A stretch of 64,000 nt of DNA, from NCBI RefSeq assembly GCF_000717335.1, contig NZ_JNYZ01000022.1, forward strand, positions 73,414-137,413. The letters run 5' to 3'. Shown one piece after another: positions 9,210 to 17,477 of the stretch. The notes under the pieces were generated by a model. That model worked only from the letters and a program-made list of their open reading frames with translations, was not told the DNA's origin and ran no database searches. Each line of letters opens with the position of its first letter. Position 1 is the stretch's first letter. The position numbers and the translations under genes are program-made. Origin of the DNA: Amycolatopsis jejuensis (GTDB lineage Bacteria > Actinomycetota > Actinomycetes > Mycobacteriales > Pseudonocardiaceae).

Positions 9210-10316
9210 TCAGGTGACTTGGCAACCTGGGACTGCGCAAGCGGCCCGGCTTGTCGAGGGCCTCTGGGACTTGTGCGCTTGCCAGACCGCCTCCATGTCG
9301 AGGGACCGGGTGGCTTCACGCATCTTTGTGTAGGCGTTGTCGGAGTATCGGGGATGTCGTTGCGATCCAAACACGAAGTCGTAGCGACAGGTGTCGTCGC
9401 TGTCGATTCCCAGGTGCTCCCGCAGGGCGCGGCTTCGAACGCGTGTCAGCCTCAGCGCCTCTGCGAGCTCCGTCGCCGATCGGTGGAACTTCCGTTGCAG
9501 GTCAATTTGGCGTATCGCTGCGGCGGGCGCAGACTCGTCTGCGACATAGCGAACTGGTGCGCCCTGCTTCTGGGTGAAATGCACTGTAATGGTGATGCCG
9601 TTTCCGTCGACGGCGGTGCCTATGTCTTCCAGCCGAGGGAAGACGGCAGCACGCGGGTCTCCTCGTCGGATGCCGTTCACGACGCGTTCGACATCGCTGT
9701 TGGACACCTGGGTATCCGGCGTGACATGCGCTTCCATGGCGAGGAGGGTGCGGATGCGGGCCCGGGCATCGTATCCGGCGCGGCGACCTGGCTTGAGCAG
9801 CGCGGCGATTTGGCTGTATTCCTCGTCAAGGACGATCGCGAGGTCACGAGGTGGATCCACCGACAGGGGCAGAACGCGTGTTGGCAGGTGTGCGGCCAGT
9901 CGCTCGGTAAAAACTCGCTGCAAGAGTTCGTCGAACAGCGTAATTCCGGCGCGGGCGTGCAGGTAGAGCAACTGCTCTGGAACTACGTTGAACCAATGCT
10001 GCTCGTCGTCGCGCATTGCGTTGATGGCTCGCAGAGTACCAGCTTCCACGTCGCCGAGCTTGACGGTGAGATTGGTGGCGGCGAGTCCAAGACAGCCCTT
10101 GAAACCGATCGACCGGCCGGTCTCCCGATCGAAGATGTTCTTCTCGCCTGTTTGGACGAGAGCGGCTTTGAGCAGCATCTCGAACGCGTGTTGCAAGTGC
10201 AGCAGCACACGGGTTGTCCGACCGTTGTCATGGGGAGAATTGAAGGCTTCGACCGCACTGGTGAGGGATGCCAACGCCTTGCCTCGGAGTACCCGGCTCT
10301 ACTGCTTGAGCTTCAT
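9210..10316 (-). pseudogene. DUF3644 (HEPN-like) protein with in-frame stop at codon 6
   Basis: From ATG 10316 the frame reads MKLKQ, then TAG (10299-10301), then SRVLRGKALASLTSAVEAF and on to residue 368. The long part matches the DUF3644 family. Residues DDEQHW are preceded by Arg, giving R-x4-H, the signature of HEPN RNases; the segment FEMLLKAALVQ is also typical. Either the gene is dead by an amber mutation, or translation starts at TTG 10274, inside the conserved N-terminal helix. It is cargo of the recombinase element, convergent with virB4 and transcribed in the same direction as the recombinases. A nuclease or defence role is inference from the HEPN motif only. Confidence 0.75.
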
Positions 10317-10394
10317 CGCTTCTCCCCGCCCTCGTGGCGCATCGGTGCCGGGTGTAGTCGCGCTGACAGCCGCATGTGTTTCAGCCCGGCATCC

Positions 10395-12164
10395 TTATGG
10401 TGCTGTTTCGTAATCGGCGATGCCGGGGCGATCGACGGTTGCGGTGTAGCGGTAGGCACCGGCGACGGAGAGGCCGAACAGGTCGCAGATCAGACGGACG
10501 TCGCCGTTGCTGGCGTGGGCTTCGTCGAGGATGCGGTCCTGGCGGATGGATTGGGCGCTCATGCCGAGGCGCTTGCCGATCCAGTACGGGGTGACCGCGC
10601 TGGTGGTGTTGGCGTTGCGGTAGTGGATGAACAGGTGCGGGTTGGCGGTGTTGGGCCAGGCCCGTTGCCGGCAGGTCAGGTAGGCGGTCAACCGCAGCCG
10701 CACCGGGACCGCGAGCGGGATGACGCGGTCCTCGACGTGCAGCCGCCCGTCGCGCAGGTCGGCCAGGCGCAGGGCGCAGAGTTGCCGGATGCGGACGGCG
10801 TGGAAGGCCAGCAGTGCTGCGAGCGCGACACGAGTCGGGTCCTCGGAGTCCAGGGCGGCACGCAGCGCGGACAAGTCGATCGGTCCAGGCGCCTGCGGGT
10901 GCGGGTTGGGGACGCTGATGCGGGCTGTCGGGTTGACGAAGGTGAGCTGCCGAGCCTTGAGCACCCGGAAGATCGACCGCAGTCCTTGCAGGGTGCACGA
11001 TCGCGGCGCGCCACTGGGTGGCAGGGCGGCGAGGACGTCGTTGCGGCCGATCTCGCGCAGCGAGGTGTGCTCATGGGCCCAGCTACGAAGGGTGGGCAGG
11101 GCGAAGGACAGTTGCGTCCGGACGGTGCGTTCGGAGCGCGGCCGGAACCGGGGCGGAATGGTGCTGCCTTTGCGGGCGATGTCGAACCACACCGTCAGCT
11201 CGCGGCGCATCTCGTCGGGCAGGGTGCTGGTCTGGACGGTGAACCAGCGCACGACAGCGGGGATTCGGTCGTCGGCGAGCATGCCGGCAGCGGCGAGCAC
11301 GTCGAGCACCGGGCGAACCGGGTGGCGGATGCGCGACATGGGCAGCACGTCGCTGGCACGGATCGCCGCGCCCGGGGTGTCTTGCATTCCCAGCAGCATG
11401 CGGATCGCGCGCTGGGTGCGTTCGGTGACGTTGATGCCCCAGCCGTGTTGGTGGGAGAATTCCCGGATGAACTGGCGCCATGCTGCCTCCCGCGCTGGGT
11501 CGGGTGGCGGCGGGAATCCGAGGCGCAGCCCGGATTCCAGGTCGCGCGGCAACTGCCACAGCACCAGTTGCTGGTAGCGGACCGGTTGCAGCAGCGAGAG
11601 GTCGGGTGGGACGGTCTTCTTGATGTAGGGGCGGGTTCCGTGTCCTTCGCGGTGCCACATGCCAGCGAAGAACAGCTGCTGGCCATGCCGGTTGGCGTCG
11701 GCGAGCCCAACCACGCTGGTCCGTTTCCCGAGGTCGTGGGCGAGCAGGCTGCGGGTCTTGCGGCACAATCGGCACGATCCCTGGTCGTCCAGGGCGACCT
11801 GCTGTCCGCAGGTGCGGCATGCGTCGACGTGGTGGTGGGTTTCGCGCCAGGAGCGGCAGGCCGAGCACAGCCAGCCGTAGGTACCGGTCACGCCCCAGGC
11901 GTGGCAGTCCGGGCAGGAATCCACCACGACGACCGCAGGCGCGAGCGGGCCGGGAAGTCGCCATACCGGCGAGCGTTCGCCGGGCGCGTGGGTGTGGCAG
12001 CGGGCGCACAACCCGGACGTGTAGTAGTCCTTTGTGGACCCGCATTTCCGGCAGGGCGGTGGCGTGACCGGCCCGCCAGGCCAGCAGTCGAAGCAGAAGG
12101 GGACCTCGCGCATCGCCGGTGGGCGCACCCCGCACACCTGGCAGCGGCGCGGGCGGCCGGTCAT
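10395..12164 (-). CDS. Zinc-ribbon tyrosine recombinase-like protein (TnpB-like)
   Basis: A 589-residue protein. Residues 1-150 hold at least five Cys-x2-Cys pairs (CQVC, CRKC, CARC, CPDC, CRTC, CRLC among them), so a multi-zinc-ribbon DNA-binding head. Residues 330-589 look like a tyrosine recombinase core-binding plus catalytic region: FHAVRIRQLCALRLADLRDG carries the first Arg, and SAQSIRQDRILDEA ... GAYRYT resembles the HxxR...Y end. The box II residues are not canonical, so activity is uncertain. It starts inside the stop of the HTH gene (ATGA overlap at 12161-12164). With the next two genes it forms a recombinase trio and probably works together with the canonical recombinase on the same DNA. 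Confidence 0.75.
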   Translation of the reverse strand: MTGRPRRCQVCGVRPPAMREVPFCFDCWPGGPVTPPPCRKCGSTKDYYTSGLCARCHTHAPGERSPVWRLPGPLAPAVVVVDSCPDCHAWGVTGTYGWLCSACRSWRETHHHVDACRTCGQQVALDDQGSCRLCRKTRSLLAHDLGKRTSVVGLADANRHGQQLFFAGMWHREGHGTRPYIKKTVPPDLSLLQPVRYQQLVLWQLPRDLESGLRLGFPPPPDPAREAAWRQFIREFSHQHGWGINVTERTQRAIRMLLGMQDTPGAAIRASDVLPMSRIRHPVRPVLDVLAAAGMLADDRIPAVVRWFTVQTSTLPDEMRRELTVWFDIARKGSTIPPRFRPRSERTVRTQLSFALPTLRSWAHEHTSLREIGRNDVLAALPPSGAPRSCTLQGLRSIFRVLKARQLTFVNPTARISVPNPHPQAPGPIDLSALRAALDSEDPTRVALAALLAFHAVRIRQLCALRLADLRDGRLHVEDRVIPLAVPVRLRLTAYLTCRQRAWPNTANPHLFIHYRNANTTSAVTPYWIGKRLGMSAQSIRQDRILDEAHASNGDVRLICDLFGLSVAGAYRYTATVDRPGIADYETAP

Positions 12165-12472
12165 GCTGGCGGCACTGATCGATGCCGGCCCAGCCGCGGT
12201 GTGACTGGCGCGCCGGTGCCTGTCTCGGCCCGCGGCGGCTTGCGGGCTGCGACCTGCTCCGGCTCGCAGACCAGCAAGTCATCCGGGTTGCACTGCAGCA
12301 CCGCGCAGATCACGTCCAGGTCGTCGAGGCGGATCGTGGTCGGTGTGGTCGTCCACAGCGCGGACATCTTTCCCGCGCTGACCTCCAGCCCAGCCTCGGC
12401 CAGCCGTCGGCGCATCTCGGTGGACTTCCAGATGCCCTGCTCGGCTGCTTTCATCCGCAGATTCCACCGCAT
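12161..12472 (-). CDS. Small HTH regulator of the recombinase trio
   Basis: A 103-residue protein from ATG 12472 (MRWNLRMKAAEQGIWKSTEM). Residues 8-75 look like a Cro/C1-type HTH: RRRLAEAGLEVSAGKMSALW then LDDLDVICAVLQCNPDDLLV, the ending usual for YozG-type Xre repressors. The basic C-terminal 30 residues may be disordered. It lies 14 bases after the canonical recombinase and overlaps the zinc-ribbon recombinase start by 4 bases, so all three are one transcription unit. Likely role: repressor or accessory DNA-binding factor, in the position of TnpC in Tn554-like trios. Confidence 0.8.
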   Translation of the reverse strand: MRWNLRMKAAEQGIWKSTEMRRRLAEAGLEVSAGKMSALWTTTPTTIRLDDLDVICAVLQCNPDDLLVCEPEQVAARKPPRAETGTGAPVTPRLGRHRSVPPA

Positions 12473-12485
12473 TCTCGTGCTCCTC

Positions 12486-13562
12486 CTACTGCCCGAGCCG
12501 GGCCGCGACTCGCTGGTTGGCCACCGTCCAGGCATGTTCGACATGGTCGTCCTGGACGTGGATGTAGCGGGTCGTCGTGGACAGCCATTCGTGGCCCAAA
12601 ATGTCTTGTATTGCCTTGAGGTCCATGCCGCGCGCATACAACGACGAGGCGCAGTAGTGCCGCAACGTGTGCGGTGTCAGGCGGCCGCCCCAATCCGGCA
12701 GCCATCGCGCGGTGGCTGCGCCCAGACCGTCGCGCAGAGCCTGGTCGCAGGCTCGGCGGTAGCAGCCGGTGTGCGGGTCGTCGCGTTCGCTCGGCAGCAG
12801 CGGCGCGTCCGGGTCCTGCCAATCGTCGCCGAACTGGTGCCGGACGTCGATCAGCCACCAGTCCAGCAGCTCAGCGACCTGGTTGATCGCCGGGACCAGC
12901 CGGGTCTTCGCGCCGCGGCCGCGGCTGCCCTTGCCGAACCGGACGTGCAGCTTGCCGAACTCGCCCAGATCGCGGCGCCAGTCCCGGATGTCGAGCATGT
13001 AGGTCTCGCGGATCCGCAAGCCCGCCCGACGCCACAACGACGCCGCCAGATAGTCCCGCGCCGCGATCAGGAATTTCCGTTTGTGTTCCAGCGAATCCCG
13101 CCACGAACTGAACAGGTGCTCGACTTCCTCGTCCGAGGGCGGGATACGTGGCTGGCCGTAGTCGGCCTTGGCCGGCCGGTTGTACTCATCGATCGGCTGC
13201 CTGACCACGCACCCGGTCAGCTTGTGGACATCGCCCTGGTAGCGGGTGATCAGGAAATCGAAGAAGTGACCGATCGCCCAAGCTTTCTGTTGCACCGTGG
13301 TGCGGGCCCGACCCAGGTCTTTACGTTGGTGAGTAAGGAAACGATCCGCGTCGTGCGGCTGGGCCGTCCAGATCGGACGCCCGAGGAACCGCATGAACTC
13401 GAACAGCACAGCCCGGTCGTTGCCCACCACGCTATCGCCGAGCCCTGCACCCAGCGCGGCCAGCAGATACTGGTCGACCAGTTCCTGCTCGAAGTCCTCC
13501 AGCTCCTGCGTCGTGCCCAGCTTGCGCGGTGCATCGAGGGACCGAACCACCGCCAGCGCCAT
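12486..13562 (-). CDS. Tyrosine recombinase (XerC/D-like, TnpA-like)
   Basis: A 358-residue integrase from ATG 13562. The catalytic set is complete: Arg in GLRIRETY (about residue 184), HTLRHY (about 297), GHEWLSTTTRYIHV with the nucleophilic Tyr near 334. An N-terminal SAM-like core-binding domain spans about residues 25-130. The frame stays open upstream to 13850, but codons above 13743 belong to the displaced virB4 tail read backwards, so the true start is inside the element; GTG 13613 is an alternative. It leads the three-gene operon and should catalyse strand exchange at the GCAACT core. Whether it needs the zinc-ribbon protein cannot be read from the sequence. Confidence 0.88.
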   Translation of the reverse strand: MALAVVRSLDAPRKLGTTQELEDFEQELVDQYLLAALGAGLGDSVVGNDRAVLFEFMRFLGRPIWTAQPHDADRFLTHQRKDLGRARTTVQQKAWAIGHFFDFLITRYQGDVHKLTGCVVRQPIDEYNRPAKADYGQPRIPPSDEEVEHLFSSWRDSLEHKRKFLIAARDYLAASLWRRAGLRIRETYMLDIRDWRRDLGEFGKLHVRFGKGSRGRGAKTRLVPAINQVAELLDWWLIDVRHQFGDDWQDPDAPLLPSERDDPHTGCYRRACDQALRDGLGAATARWLPDWGGRLTPHTLRHYCASSLYARGMDLKAIQDILGHEWLSTTTRYIHVQDDHVEHAWTVANQRVAARLGQ

Positions 13563-13742
13563 GAGCACCTCCGCGACCGACCCCTCAGTCGGCCGAACCT
13601 GACGATAGCTCACGAACCCCGGCGTTCCGTCGGAAATCCCGACGGCGTGTCGGATATCCAAAGACGTCGACGCCACCCCACCTGGCCTGAGCAGCAGCGT
13701 CCGGACACAACGGACGGTCAACATGAACGTCTGGAACTTCCA

Positions 13743-13868
13743 GCAACTGATCCGGCCGAGTTGTCCGCTGTCGAGCAGGAATCCGCCACCGACGCCAGCT
13801 CGTTCGTGGACCTGGGTGAGATGGCTCTCGCCACGGACGCTGACGGTCACGTCGACATAGCCGCATAG
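13743..13868 (+). pseudogene. Displaced 3' end of virB4
   Basis: An open stretch in the virB4 phase: GCA ACT GAT CCG ... encoding ATDPAELSAVEQESATDASS and continuing in acidic sequence to DGHVDIAA and TAG at 13866-13868. It begins with the same GCAACT that ends the native part of virB4 at 9111. It has no start codon or ribosome site of its own, so it is a remnant, not a gene. Confidence 0.78.
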
Positions 13869-13913
13869 CGCCCCGTCTCAGTTCGAATTTGCCGTGCACG
13901 AGAAGGGTTTCTG

Positions 13914-16415
13914 ATGCTGCCCGCTGTGTATCTCGGTGCCCGAATCGGAGTGCTCGCCTCGCCGCTGCAGGATTACCTGCGCAACCCCGGCGCCGTCGTG
14001 CACACGGTTCTCGCTGGGTTGCGTGACATCGCGGTGTCATGGGGACCGGTCATCGGTCCGGCACTCGTGCTCGCAATGACCGCCGTCATAGCTGGACGCC
14101 GCTGGTGGACACGGCGATGCCATGGCCGGATGGCCGTCGATGCCCGAGTGATCACCGTGCTGGCCCCGCCCACGGTGGATCCGGATGGTGCAGGAGCGTT
14201 GTATTCCAACCTGGTCGGGCTGCTCCGCCCCGGATGGAAGCGACGGGTACATGGCCAGCCGCACGTCGTGTGGGAGTACGTGTTCTCCCACACCGGAGTC
14301 GCCCTGCGGTTGTGGCTCCCCGGCGTCGTGCCGCCCGGGATGGCCGAACGCGCCGTCGAGGCCGCGTGGCCCGGCGCGCACACCCGCACAGCCCCAGCCA
14401 AACCACCGATCCCCCTGTCCAGCCCGCCAGGGAAAAACGTCGAAGCTGCGGGTGGTGAACTGCGTCTCGCCCGCAGCGAGGCCTTGCCGATCCGGTCCGA
14501 GTTCCCGACCGATCCGGCGCGGGCGTTGCTGGGCGCGCCGGTCGGGCTGGCCATGCACGAACGCGCGGTGGTCCAGATCCTCGCGCGACCCGTCACCGGC
14601 GCACGCGTCCGGAAAGCTCGACGGGCCGCGCGCCGCGTCCGCGCCGGTAGCTCGACCCGGCTGGCCGGTCGGCTCCTGGACCTGATGACCCCACACACCG
14701 GTGCACGCAAGCCCAGCACGACCACGAAGAAGCCGGTCACCGACCACCAGACCGCGCTCGAAAACTCCGCGCAGGACCGGGTCATCGTGGCCAAACAGCG
14801 CGGCTCCCAATACGAAACCCGGATCCGGTACGCCGTGGCCACACTGGTCGACGAGCACGCAGCCGCCGTGGAGCTGGATCGGGTGCGCGAGCATCTTCGC
14901 GGACGTGGCCATGCCATCGCCAGTGCGTTCGCGGCCTACAGCGAGCACAACTACTACCGCCGCGTCCGGCTCGCACACCCAGTCCGCGCCGTCGCCGAAC
15001 GCCGCCTCACCTCAGGCGATCTGCTCTCGATCGGCGAACTGGCCGCGCTTGCCCACATCCCGACCGACGAGGCTATCCCCGGGCTGCAGCGCGCCGGCGC
15101 CAAAGCCGTCCCGCCACCACCCGGCATCGCCACCGAAGGCGCCGGAGTGAAGCCGATCGGGATCACCGACTCCGGACACCCGCGCCCAGTGGGGCTACGC
15201 ATAGCCGATGCACGCCACCACATCCACATCCTCGGAGCGACGGGTTCCGGCAAATCCGAGCTGATGGCACGGATGATCCTCGACGATGCCGAAGCCGGCC
15301 GCGGCCTGGTCGTCATCGACCCCAAAGGCGACCTGGTCGCCGACACCCTGATGCGCCTCCCCACCCGGCTGGGAGAGAAGGTCATTCTCTTCGACGCCGA
15401 CAGCCGCTCCCGCCCGCCGGTACTCAACCCGCTCGAGGGCGACGACACCGCGCGGACCGTCGACAACCTGGTGTCGATCTTCTCCCACGTGTACGCCTCC
15501 AGCTGGGGCCCACGAACCGAGGACATCCTGCGATCCGGACTCCTGACCCTGCGCCAGCTACCCGGCACACCAACACTGACCGACCTGCCGAAGCTGCTGA
15601 CCGTGCCGGCGTTCCGGCAGCGCGCCGTCGAACAGCTCTCCGACGACGTCCTCATCGGGTTCTGGCGCTGGTACGACGACCTGTCCGACGCCAGCCGCGC
15701 GCAGGTCGTCGCGCCGCTGATGAACAAGCTCCGCGGCCTCCTGCTACGCCCCTTCGTGCGAGCCTCCCTCGCCGGTGGAGAATCCACAGTGGACATGGAC
15801 GCCGTACTCGACGGCGGAATCTGCCTAGTGCGGCTGGGCAAGGACGCACTCGGCCTCGACACCGCACGGCTGATCGGGTCAATCGTGGTGGCCCGAACCT
15901 GGCAAGCCGCAACCAGACGCGCGCGGATACCGCAACGCGAACGACAGGATGCCTCCCTCTACATCGACGAATGCCACAACTTCCTGAACCTCGCCTACCC
16001 CATGGAGGACATGCTCGCCGAGGCGCGCGGCTACCGGATGTCGATGACCCTGGCCCACCAGTACCTACGGCAGCTACCCCGCGAACTGGAGGAAGGCATC
16101 TCCACCAACGCCCGCTCGAAAATCATCTTCTCCGCCTCACCCGAAGATGCCCACGACCTCGCCCGGCACACCGCACCCCGGCTCTCCGAACACGACCTCG
16201 CCAATCTTGGCCGATTCCACATCGCCGCACGACTGGTACTCGACAGCGAGGAAGCACCCCCATTCACCGCAGTCACCGAGAAGCTTCCACCGGCAATTCC
16301 CGGACGCGCCAAGAAGATCCGCCGCCTCGCCCTGGTCAACACCCAGCCCCCGCGCGCGCAGGAACCAGCCGAGGACGACCGTCCCGCGCTGGCCGATCCC
16401 CGTCGCGCAGCCTGA
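13914..16415 (+). CDS. T4SS coupling protein / VirD4-TraG-like ATPase
   Basis: An 833-residue ATPase with ribosome site AGAAGGG before ATG 13914. The N-terminus has membrane-spanning stretches (about residues 40-62). Walker A is GATGSGKSELM (about 441) and Walker B is SLYIDECHNFL (about 681), with GLVVIDPKGDL between them. It falls in the HerA/FtsK-like class used as conjugative coupling proteins: it docks the DNA-protein substrate on the channel and pumps it through. In the ancestral operon its gene followed virB4 by 45 bases; the 4.6-kb element now lies between the bulk of virB4 and this gene, so expression may depend on a promoter in or beyond the element. Confidence 0.88.
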   Translation: MLPAVYLGARIGVLASPLQDYLRNPGAVVHTVLAGLRDIAVSWGPVIGPALVLAMTAVIAGRRWWTRRCHGRMAVDARVITVLAPPTVDPDGAGALYSNLVGLLRPGWKRRVHGQPHVVWEYVFSHTGVALRLWLPGVVPPGMAERAVEAAWPGAHTRTAPAKPPIPLSSPPGKNVEAAGGELRLARSEALPIRSEFPTDPARALLGAPVGLAMHERAVVQILARPVTGARVRKARRAARRVRAGSSTRLAGRLLDLMTPHTGARKPSTTTKKPVTDHQTALENSAQDRVIVAKQRGSQYETRIRYAVATLVDEHAAAVELDRVREHLRGRGHAIASAFAAYSEHNYYRRVRLAHPVRAVAERRLTSGDLLSIGELAALAHIPTDEAIPGLQRAGAKAVPPPPGIATEGAGVKPIGITDSGHPRPVGLRIADARHHIHILGATGSGKSELMARMILDDAEAGRGLVVIDPKGDLVADTLMRLPTRLGEKVILFDADSRSRPPVLNPLEGDDTARTVDNLVSIFSHVYASSWGPRTEDILRSGLLTLRQLPGTPTLTDLPKLLTVPAFRQRAVEQLSDDVLIGFWRWYDDLSDASRAQVVAPLMNKLRGLLLRPFVRASLAGGESTVDMDAVLDGGICLVRLGKDALGLDTARLIGSIVVARTWQAATRRARIPQRERQDASLYIDECHNFLNLAYPMEDMLAEARGYRMSMTLAHQYLRQLPRELEEGISTNARSKIIFSASPEDAHDLARHTAPRLSEHDLANLGRFHIAARLVLDSEEAPPFTAVTEKLPPAIPGRAKKIRRLALVNTQPPRAQEPAEDDRPALADPRRAA

Positions 16416-16447
16416 CCCGCAGCCGTGTTCTGGAGGTACCCGACATC

Positions 16448-17470
16448 ATGATCAGCAACCCCACCCCGCAGCGAGAACTGCGCTCACACCGGCCGCAACG
16501 TCCCGCACCACGCGTGCTCAACACCGCCGAACACCACGCGTGGCTGGCCGGACACCTCACCGCCCGTGACCGATGGCTCTGCCGGATGCTGTTCGAGCAC
16601 CACGTCCTCACCAGCACCCAGATCATCGACATCGCCTTCCCCAGCCGCCGAGCTGCCAACCTTCGCCTGCGCAATCTGTATCAATGGGGCGTCGTACACC
16701 GGTTCCAACCGCACCGAGACCGCGGCTCACACCCCATGCACTACGTCCTCGACACCGCCGGAGCCGTCGCACTCGCCCGCGAAGACGGCATCGACCCCAG
16801 GGAACTGGGCTACAACCGGGAACGCGAGATCGGACGAGCGTTCTCCCTGCAGCTGGCGCACACCGTCGGTTGCAACGGCCTGTTCACCGCCCTGATCCAC
16901 CGGGCACTCCAGCCCGGCACCACTGGCGCGCTGACGACCTGGTGGTCGGCAGCCCGATGCGGGCGGCACTGGGGCGACATCGTCACCCCAGACGGCTACG
17001 GCCGCTGGCGCGAAGCCGACCGGGACATCGAGTGGTTCATCGAGTTCGACTTCGGCACCGAAACACTGACACGGCTGGCGCGGAAACTGGCCCGCTACGA
17101 ACGCCTCGCCGAGAACACCGGAATCACCACACCCGTGCTGGTGTGGCTGCCGACCGCCGCCCGCGAGGCCAACGCACGTCGCGCCTTCGCCGACGCACTG
17201 CGCGCGCTCAACCGGCCTGATCGCGTACCGGTGGCTACTACCAGCGGCGAGACGACCGACGATCCGCTCGACATGGCCGCGCCCCGCTGGCGGCGGGTCG
17301 AAGACACCCGCACCACCGGACGGGTGCGACTGACCGAGTTGCCCGTGCTGTGGCCAGAGTTACCTGCGTCGCCACCCCTGAGCGAGCCACGGCCCGCGCC
17401 AGCCGCGGCCGGACGTGTCGAGGTAGCGCCGCCGTCGCCGATGCCTCCGCCCGCTCCAGCGGGGCGGTGA
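16448..17470 (+). CDS. Replication-relaxation family protein
   Basis: A 340-residue protein from ATG 16448, preceded by a GGAGG-like site. Residues 35-130 carry a winged-helix-like region (LTSTQIIDIAFPSRRAANLR then LRNLYQWGVVHRF), followed by a core with DRDIEWFIEFDFGTETL. This matches the Replic_Relax family found in actinobacterial plasmids and conjugative elements, thought to act on DNA in replication or transfer initiation. The last 60 residues are Pro-rich. As no classical MOB relaxase is present in the window, this protein is the best candidate for processing DNA at an origin of transfer; that is inference. Confidence 0.75.
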   Translation: MISNPTPQRELRSHRPQRPAPRVLNTAEHHAWLAGHLTARDRWLCRMLFEHHVLTSTQIIDIAFPSRRAANLRLRNLYQWGVVHRFQPHRDRGSHPMHYVLDTAGAVALAREDGIDPRELGYNREREIGRAFSLQLAHTVGCNGLFTALIHRALQPGTTGALTTWWSAARCGRHWGDIVTPDGYGRWREADRDIEWFIEFDFGTETLTRLARKLARYERLAENTGITTPVLVWLPTAAREANARRAFADALRALNRPDRVPVATTSGETTDDPLDMAAPRWRRVEDTRTTGRVRLTELPVLWPELPASPPLSEPRPAPAAAGRVEVAPPSPMPPPAPAGR

Positions 17471-17477
17471 TGCCGCG

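Larger units (their letters stand above)
9106..13748. mobile_element. 4.64-kb recombinase-trio element inserted in virB4
   Basis: The sequence GCAACT occurs at 9106-9111 and again at 13743-13748, both times in the virB4 codon phase (Ala-Thr). Removing the DNA between them joins ...KFLAT to DPAELSAVEQ... and restores an uninterrupted virB4 frame ending at 13868, 45 bases before the coupling-protein gene. Inside lie two tyrosine-recombinase-type genes with a small HTH gene between them, in one coupled minus-strand operon, plus a DUF3644 cargo gene. Tn554-type transposons have two recombinases plus a small third protein, lack terminal inverted repeats and carry a 6-bp core at both junctions. I infer a distant element of that style, not a typical IS. 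Confidence 0.8.

Noticed and set aside
13563..13850. Extended N-terminus of the tyrosine recombinase
   Set aside because: Codons above 13743 are the reverse of the virB4 tail outside the element, so the long form cannot be the native start.
8691..13868. A 1725-codon open frame on the plus strand
   Set aside because: It is the antisense shadow of the DUF3644 gene and recombinase trio in high-GC DNA. Only its last 42 codons (displaced virB4 tail) carry meaning.
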